Below, piece after piece: positions 1 through 4,686 of a DNA stretch of 7,274 bases. Made by a program: the position numbers and the translations under genes. The notes below the pieces were generated by a model. That model was not told the origin of the DNA, did no database searches, and worked only from the letters and a program-made list of their open reading frames with translations. Source of the DNA: Desulfobacterales bacterium (GTDB taxonomy: Bacteria; Desulfobacterota; Desulfobacteria; Desulfobacterales; JAFDCJ01); NCBI GenBank assembly GCA_029932495.1, contig JAOZPY010000126.1, positions 1 through 7,274 on the forward strand. Direction: 5' to 3'. The first letter of the stretch is position 1, and each line of letters begins with the position of its first letter.

Positions 1-3
1 AGG

Positions 4-813
4 TTAGAACAATCTCAGGACAGATTGGGCCGCCTGGGAAGACAGGGACAGGGAAGTGGTCCCCAGCGCCTGACGCGTCTGAAGCATCAGCATGTTGGCG
101 CCTTCCTCATTCATATCGGCCAGGGTCAGTTTGTCGGCCCCGGTATTCAGGGTGTTGATCATACTCTCGGTAAAGTCTTCGCGAATCGAAATCGTCGAGA
201 GGTTCGATGCCAGTTTCTGGGCCTCGGTTCTCAGGTTGGTGACCGCCGAATCGATTTGTGAAATGGCGGATTCGATGCTGGTCTGGTTCTGAAAATCGGC
301 TACAGCGACGGTCGTGCCGGCAATGGAACCAATGGTGGTGCTTGCAAGACTTGAACTCCCAACCGTAAGCTTGTAAGTACCATCTTCATCGAATTCCACG
401 GAAACCGTATCACCGTCCATCAGGTTGTTACCACCGTACTTCGAATCGTTCGCCATGTAGGAAATCTGGGAACGGATCGTGTCGAACTGGGTTTCCAGGT
501 CGGAAGTGTTGTCCGATGTCTTGGCGGCCGAAGCCAGCGATTTCATCTGGGCCAGCAGGTCATAGATGCCCTCGATGCCGGTGTTGGCGGCCTCGATGGT
601 CTTGATGGCTTCTGACATTCCGTCTTTTTTAGCGGCCAGGTCGGTGGCCCGGTCCATGTGATCCTTGGCCTTGAAAAAGTTGACCGGATCGTCCAGGGCG
701 GTGTTGACCTTTTTGCCTGTGCTCAGACGCTTCTGGGTCAGCTCCATCAGTTTTGAGGTTTGCTGCAGACTGAAAAGATTCGCTCTCATGCCTTGGGTTA
801 ATTGAACTGTCAT
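4..813 (-). CDS. fliC: Flagellin, short form (complete)
   Basis: Flagellin, the subunit polymerised into the external filament after export by the flagellar type III apparatus. The 269-residue product has both conserved ends. The N-terminal D0/D1 helices (about 1-130) include RLSTGKKVNTALDDP near 29-43 and the NFF that follows, a pattern I associate with the alphaproteobacterial/deltaproteobacterial flagellin subgroup. The C-terminal helices (about 180-269) include IREDFTESMINTL (210-222), MNEEGANML (234-242) and the end SVLRLF (264-269). Only about 45 residues (135-180) separate the conserved halves, so there is no large surface domain. The ATG at 813 is preceded by AAGGAG (821-826) with 7-nt spacing. 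The stop lies at 4-6, so the gene is complete. It is transcribed away from the rest of the locus from its own sigma-28 promoter. The family is certain; whether it is the major filament protein or one of several paralogues cannot be told here. Confidence 0.95.
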   Translation of the reverse strand: MTVQLTQGMRANLFSLQQTSKLMELTQKRLSTGKKVNTALDDPVNFFKAKDHMDRATDLAAKKDGMSEAIKTIEAANTGIEGIYDLLAQMKSLASAAKTSDNTSDLETQFDTIRSQISYMANDSKYGGNNLMDGDTVSVEFDEDGTYKLTVGSSSLASTTIGSIAGTTVAVADFQNQTSIESAISQIDSAVTNLRTEAQKLASNLSTISIREDFTESMINTLNTGADKLTLADMNEEGANMLMLQTRQALGTTSLSLSSQAAQSVLRLF

Positions 814-948
814 TTTTGTGCTCCTTTTCTAGGTTTATTTTGGCATTCTTGCCAATGATTTAGAAAATGCCGAATTGAATCGGTAATTGCCAGGCAAGTT
901 TCCGGTCTTTCGTGCCACCCTCCTTTCCGGACCTTTATTTTGCCTTAC
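814..948 (-). promoter_or_regulatory. Long structured 5' leader of flagellin mRNA
   Basis: This is the predicted untranslated leader between the sigma-28 start (about 948) and the ATG. It contains a perfect hairpin, TTGGCA-TTCT-TGCCAA (840-855), ending 13 nt before the ribosome binding site (821-826). It also has a tight dyad TTGCC-A-GGCAA (887-897) and an extra Shine-Dalgarno-like AAAGGAGG (919-926) with no start codon at a usable distance. CCGG at 902-905 and at 927-930 could pair and place that purine stretch in a loop. Several GGA trinucleotides are present, including one in the real ribosome binding site. CsrA control of flagellin leaders is known in Bacillus and Campylobacter; here it is only a hypothesis. 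Confidence 0.4.
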
Positions 949-955
949 ATCCTGG

Positions 956-982
956 TTATCGGATGATGCCGGGGGAACTTTA
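956..982 (-). promoter_or_regulatory. Sigma-28 (FliA) promoter of the flagellin gene
   Basis: Read on the minus strand, the site is TAAAGTTC, 11 bases, then TCCGATAA. It matches the FliA consensus TAAAGTTT-N11-GCCGATAA at 7 of 8 bases in each half with exact spacing. Transcription should start near position 948, leaving a leader of about 135 nt before the flagellin ATG. This is the class of promoter expected for a late flagellar gene, expressed after hook completion and anti-sigma factor release. No fliA or flgM is visible in the window. Confidence 0.88.
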
Positions 983-1054
983 GGATTTTTTTTGTATCTA
1001 TGATTTAACTTTTCGGAATGCTTGATAAATAGATTGTTGTAATGGTATAGAAAA

Positions 1055-1200
1055 GGTTCACGGTACAGGGTTCAACCTTCAGGGTGAAGGGAAAAAGGGC
1101 TGGAAGGCCAGGAGGCTGGGAAGATAGAAGGCTATAAACTTAAAACAAGGATTGTATCCTTAATAAAAAGCCTCCCAGCTTTATAGCCTTCTATCATTAG
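1055..1200. repeat. Intergenic inverted and quasi-periodic repeat cluster
   Basis: A perfect 16-bp inverted repeat has arms GATAGAAGGCTATAAA (1123-1138) and TTTATAGCCTTCTATC (1180-1195), separated by 41 nt. The loop contains a smaller hairpin, AAGGAT-TGT-ATCCTT (1147-1161). Upstream of the left arm the sequence repeats GGCTGG/AGGCCAG/AGGCTGGG units at roughly 8-10 bp, and AGCCTCCCAGC (1169-1179) beside the right arm repeats the motif in reverse. At the left edge are two GGTTCA copies (1055-1060, 1069-1074) and a hairpin CCTTCA-GGG-TGAAGG (1076-1090). There is no run of T after either arm, so it does not look like a terminator. No transposase or clear target-site duplication is visible. It resembles the dispersed low-complexity intergenic repeats that I recall from Desulfobacterales genomes. 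Confidence 0.7.
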
Positions 1201-1290
1201 GGCCTTTGAGGCAAAATGAGTGTGGACAAGCGGTGGTTCTTGTGGCATTTAAAATGGGAAACATGAAATGGGAAAACACTTGATACTTTA

Positions 1291-1303
1291 ATTGTTCAAC
1301 AAT
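1291..1303. promoter_or_regulatory. 13-bp dyad upstream of the HDOD unit
   Basis: ATTGTT-C-AACAAT is a perfect palindrome around a single central base, 21 bp before the preferred start codon of the next gene. Its position suits an operator or a promoter-proximal transcription factor site. No known regulator consensus is recognised, so the role is an inference from symmetry alone. Confidence 0.3.
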
Positions 1304-1305
1304 AG

Positions 1306-1319
1306 CCTCTAGTTAGAGG
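1306..1319 (+). promoter_or_regulatory. Hairpin covering the ribosome binding site of the next gene
   Basis: CCTCT-AGTT-AGAGG can fold with its 3' arm (AGAGG, 1315-1319) being the Shine-Dalgarno sequence for the ATG at 1325; a wider dyad CCTCTA/TAGAGG spans 1306-1319. If formed in the mRNA, it would mask ribosome binding. Its placement also favours the ATG at 1325 over the in-frame GTG at 1319, which would overlap the ribosome binding site and has none of its own. Confidence 0.4.
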
Positions 1320-1324
1320 TGCAG

Positions 1325-1675
1325 ATGCTTACGCTTAATATCGATGAAATAAAACCCGGCATGGTTCTGGCCCATCCAGTTTATAATGGGCACGGCGTAT
1401 TGCTGCTGGAATCCGGCGCCCGGATTACCAAAAAAAATATCCGTATTTTTAAATCCTGGGGTGTGCCACAGGTTGCCGTCAAGGGCGGTTCGGGCTCGGC
1501 TGAAAGCGAGGATGAGAGCGGTGTCACGGACGTGAAAATTTCCATCGAAAACCGGTTGCGAAAAAAATTTTCCGATGTACTGGACGATCCGGTGATGGCC
1601 GAAATTTTAAAGGCGGCCAGCAGGCAGTTGGCGAAGAACCTGCAAACCCGGGAACACAACCATGAAAGCAACTGA
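1325..1675 (+). CDS. Small protein with HD-GYP N-terminal-like module
   Basis: This 116-residue cytoplasmic protein has no signal peptide or membrane segment. Residues 3-53 contain IKPGMVLAHPVYNGHGVLLL followed by GARITKKNI and FKSWGV. This resembles the short beta-rich module that often precedes HD-GYP phosphodiesterase domains (KPGMVLAEDVY...GxxLLxxGxxLT...LxxWGI). A Ser/Glu-rich linker (about 54-69) follows, then a charged, probably helical tail (70-113). No catalytic domain is attached. The start is the ATG at 1325, with AGAGG five bases before it; an upstream GTG (1319) would add two residues. The reading frame overlaps the HDOD gene by 14 bp, so the two are probably translationally coupled and act together. 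The biochemical function is unknown; a role in cyclic-di-GMP or motility signalling is inferred from the module and its neighbours. Confidence 0.82.
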   Translation: MLTLNIDEIKPGMVLAHPVYNGHGVLLLESGARITKKNIRIFKSWGVPQVAVKGGSGSAESEDESGVTDVKISIENRLRKKFSDVLDDPVMAEILKAASRQLAKNLQTREHNHESN

Positions 1676-2510
1676 TCCTGCAAAAGTCATCGCACGAATT
1701 GACGATCTGCCGACGCTACCGCGCACCGTGCTGCGGATCACCGAGATGGTTAATGATCCAAAATCGTCGGCCAAGGATCTGGCCCGGGTGATTACCGATG
1801 ACCAGGTATTGACGGCCCGCCTGCTGAAACTGGTTAATTCTTCATTTTACGGATTTCCCCAGCGCATTTCCACCGTCACCGCAGCCATTGTGCTGCTAGG
1901 ATTTGATGCGATTCGCAACCTGCTGCTGACCACCTCGGTTTTTGATTTGTTTGCCGTCCGGAATAAAAAAATCAAGCTTGCCCAGGAAACATACTGGGAC
2001 CATTCCCTGGGATGTGCCGTCGGGGCGAAGGTTATCGGCAGCTATCTGCGCCATGATAAAATTGAGGAGCTTTTTGTTGCCGGCCTGCTGCACGATATTG
2101 GAAAAATAGTGGAAATGATGTTTCTGCCCCGGGAATTTTCAAGAATTGTCTCCCGGGTGAAAGAAGATAAAATTCTGATGATCACCGCCGAAAATGATAT
2201 TCTGGGATATAATCATGCGGATATTGGAAAGCTGCTGGCCCAAAAATGGAACCTGCCGGTCAAACTGGTGGAGATTATTGCCTGCCACCACCAGCCGGAG
2301 CTTGCAGGCGGTTTTACCACCGAAGCGGCCATCGTGCATCTGGCGGATATCCTTTGCCGGGCGCTGGAAATGGGATCCGGTGGTGATGACAAAATTCCTC
2401 CTTTAAATCCCCAGGCGTGGCAAAGCCTCAAAATGAGTACTCAGGCCTTTGAACCCATCATGGATACCATGAGCCGGGAGTACCTGGATATTAGTGCATT
2501 TATTGCTTAA
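1662..2510 (+). CDS. HDOD-domain signalling protein
   Basis: This 282-residue soluble protein is an HDOD domain over most of its length. The opening LPTLPRTVLRI (17-27) and the segment ITDDQVLTARLLKLVNSSFYG (45-64) with ISTVTAAIVLLGF (69-81) are classic HDOD signatures. The HD-superfamily metal-type residues are largely kept: H114, H144-D145 in LLHDIGK, H185 in NHADIG, H209-H210 in ACHHQPE, and D229. Many HDOD proteins have lost these, so residual metal binding or hydrolase activity is possible but not shown. No EAL, GGDEF or receiver domain is attached. The start is the ATG at 1662, inside the end of the upstream gene, with a weak GGGA ribosome site 8 nt before it. HDOD proteins have been linked to motility in some bacteria (for example Cj0248 in Campylobacter), which fits this locus. 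The family call is firm; the partner and output are unknown. Confidence 0.92.
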   Translation: MKATDPAKVIARIDDLPTLPRTVLRITEMVNDPKSSAKDLARVITDDQVLTARLLKLVNSSFYGFPQRISTVTAAIVLLGFDAIRNLLLTTSVFDLFAVRNKKIKLAQETYWDHSLGCAVGAKVIGSYLRHDKIEELFVAGLLHDIGKIVEMMFLPREFSRIVSRVKEDKILMITAENDILGYNHADIGKLLAQKWNLPVKLVEIIACHHQPELAGGFTTEAAIVHLADILCRALEMGSGGDDKIPPLNPQAWQSLKMSTQAFEPIMDTMSREYLDISAFIA

Positions 2511-2573
2511 AAGTGGATTCAAAATCCAGGTTGAGCGGATTTGAAGATTGAATTTTGCAAATTCAGCCAGCGG

Positions 2574-2825
2574 TTTTTGCAATTTGCATATCTGGCTCTG
2601 ACGGTGGCTGGAAAAGTGATCCCGGCCATCCACAAACAGAACGACAGATCCCGATATTTGAAAAACTATCTGTTATTATTGTTAAATATATTACATTCAT
2701 TTTTTCTTTTCACTCTTTGAGTTTGCATCCGCACGCAGGAATAATTCCACCGACAGCAGGCAGCAGATCGAGTTAGCCGCACACTTGCGGTGTTGGGAGA
2801 TAATTTTCTTTGCAAATTGCAAAAA
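2574..2825. repeat. 15-bp inverted repeat built from TTTGCAA dyads
   Basis: TTTTTGCAATTTGCA (2574-2588) is the exact reverse complement of TGCAAATTGCAAAAA (2811-2825). The right copy sits in its own perfect dyad TTTGCAA-A-TTGCAAA (2809-2823). A related TTTGCAAATT occurs at 2554-2563, and again in the flgB leader at 6201-6210. The recurrence in non-coding DNA suggests a protein-binding site, although A/T-rich intergenic composition raises the chance rate. Confidence 0.45.
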
Positions 2826-3119
2826 AATCGGGTTGCTTTATAGATGCCCGGGGAATTTTATTGTTGTTTATCGATTAGTTGCATATTTTTCTGTATATTA
2901 ATCCGTTTTTCATGTAAAAACCTTCCCACAAAATGTTGTACCCGTGCATCCAGGCGAAATACCTTATGTTGAGAAGTATTGCCAGACGCCCTGTTAGGAT
3001 GCTGGGGGTGGCAGCACCTTGGATGACCCTGTTTTTCCATCACGGCACGGATATTGCTTTTTGTGACACTGTCGGTTTGCCCCAGTGACAAGTCCCGACA
3101 AATTATCGTTCCCAACCTT

Positions 3120-3169
3120 AATTTATAAATTTAAAAAAAATATATAACTATTTATCATAATAGATAAAT
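3120..3169. promoter_or_regulatory. A/T-rich control region with two dyads before the activator gene
   Basis: Two symmetrical sites lie in the A/T-rich block upstream of the receiver-less regulator. AATTTATAAATT (3120-3131) is a perfect 12-bp palindrome. ATTTATC-N6-GATAAAT (3150-3169) is a 7-bp-arm dyad ending 28 bp before the preferred GTG start. Sigma-70-like -10 hexamers can be found (TATAAC at 3143, CATAAT at 3156) but without convincing -35 partners. No sigma-54 site is present, as expected for the top of a flagellar hierarchy. An operator or autoregulatory site is an inference. Confidence 0.35.
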
Positions 3170-3197
3170 TGTGATGTCAATCGCCAAGGAGGAAGCC

Positions 3198-4259
3198 GTG
3201 CAGAAGGCAACGCTTTACAAGGATCCAGCTGAAAAATGCAGCGCATGCGGCATGGGCCGGGTGGAGGCCGGTAAATTGAACGGTGAATACCAGTTTCATG
3301 ACATTATCGGACAAAGTGAAAAAATGAATGCGGTATTTGAACTGGTGAAAAAAGTTGCCGATTGTGACAGTACCATCCTTATTAATGGGGATACGGGCAC
3401 CGGAAAAGGCCTGGTAGCCAAAGCCATCCATCAGAACTCAAGCCGGCGCAATAAACCGTTTATTTCAATTAACTGCGGGGCCATACCTGAAAATTTGCTT
3501 GAAAGTGAACTGTTTGGGCATGTCCGGGGAGCGTTTACCGGGGCAACCTGCTCAAAACAGGGTAAATTTGAACTGGCTGACGGCGGGACCATTTTTCTGG
3601 ATGAAATTGGCGATATGAGCGCCGATCTTCAGGTAAAGGTGCTCAAAGTGCTCGAAGAGGGTGAATTTGAACAGGTGGGTGGTGCCAAAACCATCCAGGT
3701 GGATGTTCGTATTGTGGCGGCTACGCATCGTGATTTGTCCGAAGAAGTTCAAAAAGGTAATTTTCGGGAAGATTTGTATTACCGGCTGTATGTGATTCCA
3801 CTCATGCTTCCGTCTCTCAGGGATCGAAAATCCGATATCCCACACCTGGTTTCTTATTTTCTGGAGCAATCCAACCGGAAAAATAACCGGCAGGTGAGCG
3901 GGGTGGACGATGATGCCATGGCCCTGATGATGAATTATGGCTGGCCGGGTAATGTGCGGGAACTGAAAAACATCGTGGAGCGTCTGGTGGTATTAAAAGG
4001 CAGCGGTGATATTTCGGTAAGGGATTTACCCCCCGAGCTGAAAAACACGGCCGGCTTTGAGCGTCCAGGAACCATTGAAATTACGGATGAAGGCATTTGT
4101 TTAAACAGTGCCGTGACCGAATTTGAAAAAGCCCTGATTCTGCAGTCCCTTGAAAAAACCCAGTGGGTGAAAAACAAGGCTGCCAAGCTGCTGCATTTGA
4201 ACCGGACAACCCTGGTGGAAAAAATAAAGCGCCATCACTTGCAGCCCTGCAACATCTAA
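3198..4259 (+). CDS. Sigma-54 activator without receiver domain (FleQ/FlrA-like)
   Basis: A 353-residue enhancer-binding ATPase that remodels sigma-54 RNA polymerase; by position, it is the likely flagellar master activator. A short N-terminal segment (1-30) holds a C14-x2-C17 pair and no receiver, GAF or PAS domain. The AAA+ domain follows: Walker A GDTGTGKG (64-71), the sigma-54 contact loop GAFTGA (111-116), Walker B IFLDE (132-136), ATHRDL (175-180), FREDLYYRLYVIP (189-201) and sensor II GWPGNVREL (248-256). A Fis-type helix-turn-helix lies at about 326-345. Walker A departs from the usual GESGTGKE at two residues but keeps the essential Gly and Lys residues. The GTG at 3198 is chosen because AAGGAGG (3186-3192) precedes it by 5 nt; upstream in-frame GTG (3171) and ATG (3174) codons have no ribosome site. 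FleQ proper has an N-terminal domain missing here, so the call is by class rather than strict orthology. Confidence 0.87.
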   Translation: MQKATLYKDPAEKCSACGMGRVEAGKLNGEYQFHDIIGQSEKMNAVFELVKKVADCDSTILINGDTGTGKGLVAKAIHQNSSRRNKPFISINCGAIPENLLESELFGHVRGAFTGATCSKQGKFELADGGTIFLDEIGDMSADLQVKVLKVLEEGEFEQVGGAKTIQVDVRIVAATHRDLSEEVQKGNFREDLYYRLYVIPLMLPSLRDRKSDIPHLVSYFLEQSNRKNNRQVSGVDDDAMALMMNYGWPGNVRELKNIVERLVVLKGSGDISVRDLPPELKNTAGFERPGTIEITDEGICLNSAVTEFEKALILQSLEKTQWVKNKAAKLLHLNRTTLVEKIKRHHLQPCNI

Positions 4260-4262
4260 AGT

Positions 4263-4592
4263 CTATTGCACACCCGCTGGCAACGACTTTCCGGCCGGCA
4301 TGTAAAGTTGGGGACCCGGTTCCCGATCCCTACCTCGAGATTTCTTTGTCCTTTTGATGCTTTTGCGATACCAATCCCGCCCTGCCGCAATGGCAAATTC
4401 AACAACCATCCCTTTATCAAATACGTCAAAAGGCGGCGTCAACACTGTGACGTGGTTCACCCGAAATTTGACAGCTCCGGACGGATTGTTGCGATTCGGG
4501 CACACTTGATAGCTGTTTGAAATTACAGCTGTTTGTCCAATAGATATCTTCAAACAAGCCTGTTTTTTGATGGCATGATATTTGCTCATCAT
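4263..4592 (-). CDS. Doubtful hypothetical protein between the two regulators
   Basis: An open frame of 109 codons starts at tandem ATG codons (4592 and 4589) with AGGTG about 10 nt upstream on the minus strand. It ends three bases from the stop of the receiver-less activator, so the two would be tail to tail. The residue pattern looks protein-like (for example FDVFDKGMVVEFAIAAG) and ends in a basic stretch. I do not recognise a family. Against it, the first codons overlap the sigma-54 promoter of the response regulator on the other strand, and no promoter for it is evident. It may be a real small gene or chance. Confidence 0.3.
   Translation of the reverse strand: MMSKYHAIKKQACLKISIGQTAVISNSYQVCPNRNNPSGAVKFRVNHVTVLTPPFDVFDKGMVVEFAIAAGRDWYRKSIKRTKKSRGRDREPGPQLYMPAGKSLPAGVQ
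4571..4586 (+). promoter_or_regulatory. Sigma-54 promoter of the response regulator gene
   Basis: TGGCATGATATTTGCT matches the -24/-12 consensus TGGCACG-N4-TTGCW at all but one base, with GG (4572-4573) exactly ten bases from GC (4584-4585). Transcription should start near 4597, giving a leader of about 90 nt before the ATG at 4687. The location implies that the response regulator is a second-tier gene, plausibly activated by the upstream receiver-less activator. It also rules out a start for the regulator at the in-frame TTG at 4582, which lies inside the promoter. Confidence 0.88.
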
Positions 4593-4686
4593 AATACGGT
4601 TTCACCTGAAAATACGGATATACCGCCCGGGCCGGGCTCCGAAGGCTATTGTTTTAACTGTCGATAACAACCTGGAAAAACCGCTG

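Larger units (their letters stand above)
983..1324. other. Intergenic region between flagellin and the HDOD unit
   Basis: No convincing gene is present upstream of the flagellin promoter. The left part (983-1054) is AT-rich. The middle (1055-1200) is a repeat cluster described separately. The right part (1201-1324) must hold the promoter of the downstream two-gene unit. I see no sigma-54 or sigma-28 site there and no good sigma-70 pair; the nearest is TTGATA at 1280-1285 with a poor -10. Two small dyads, at 1291-1303 and 1306-1319, lie just before the start codon. Confidence 0.6.
2511..3197. other. Long intergenic region with many inverted repeats
   Basis: No well-supported gene is found in these roughly 690 bases. 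Just after the HDOD stop there are overlapping, mutually exclusive small hairpins: GGATT/AATCC (2515-2527), AAATCC/GGATTT (2522-2542), TGAATTT-TGC-AAATTCA (2549-2565) and AGCCAG/CTGGCT (2565-2597). None is followed at once by a T-run, so no canonical terminator of the HDOD unit is seen. A 15-bp inverted repeat pairs 2574-2588 with 2811-2825. A hairpin CCGCA-CACT-TGCGG lies at 2777-2790. From 3117 to 3170 the DNA is almost pure A/T and presumably holds the promoter of the next regulator. A minus-strand ORF (2858-3115) has only a TTG start and no ribosome site and is not annotated as a gene. Confidence 0.55.
4260..4686. other. Gap between the two sigma-54 activators
   Basis: In many flagellar clusters a sensor kinase gene lies between the master activator and the response regulator; here there are 427 bp without one. 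The gap contains a doubtful minus-strand ORF (4263-4592), an imperfect short dyad GGGA-N6-TCCC (4312-4325 approximately), a clear plus-strand sigma-54 promoter (4571-4586) and the predicted leader of the response regulator (about 4597-4686). No strong terminator follows the first activator: AAAGTC (4258-4263) could pair with GACTTT (4285-4290), but that stem is not GC-rich. Confidence 0.6.

Noticed and set aside
25..292. Plus-strand frames opposite the flagellin 3' half
   Set aside because: They are antisense to a well-supported flagellin gene, with no family resemblance.
835..918. 27-codon GTG leader-peptide frame in the flagellin leader (minus strand)
   Set aside because: The purine-rich AAAGGAGG touches the GTG with no spacer, so ribosomes would not initiate normally. 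No regulatory codon run is seen.
2777..2790. Hairpin CCGCA-CACT-TGCGG considered as a terminator or riboswitch
   Set aside because: No T-run follows on either strand, and the surrounding bases do not fit the cyclic-di-GMP riboswitch core that I looked for.
2858..3115. 85-codon minus-strand frame in the gap before the first activator
   Set aside because: It starts with TTG directly against AAGG, with no properly spaced ribosome site; the internal ATG (3038-3040) has none either. I recognise no family. A weak 4-bp stem and T-run (2850-2821, minus strand) follows its stop, but this is not enough to call a gene. Conservation in relatives would reverse this.
3171..3197. Upstream GTG/ATG starts for the receiver-less activator
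   Set aside because: Neither has a ribosome binding site, and the AAGGAGG at 3186-3192 would be inside the coding sequence; the GTG at 3198 is correctly spaced from it.
4303..4329. Sigma-28-like site on the plus strand (TAAAGTTG-N11-CCCGATCC)
   Set aside because: Spacing is exact, but only 12 of 16 positions match, and the -10 lacks the final AA. A match this good is expected by chance about once in every two windows of this size, by simple counting. There is no late flagellar gene immediately downstream.
4266..4520. 84-codon plus-strand frame between the two activators
   Set aside because: No ribosome site, no recognisable domain, and an unusual composition rich in Arg, His and Pro.
4582..4686. 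N-terminal extension of the response regulator from a TTG at 4582
   Set aside because: The TTG is inside the -12 element of the sigma-54 promoter and upstream of the predicted transcript start; the receiver domain begins just after the ATG at 4687.
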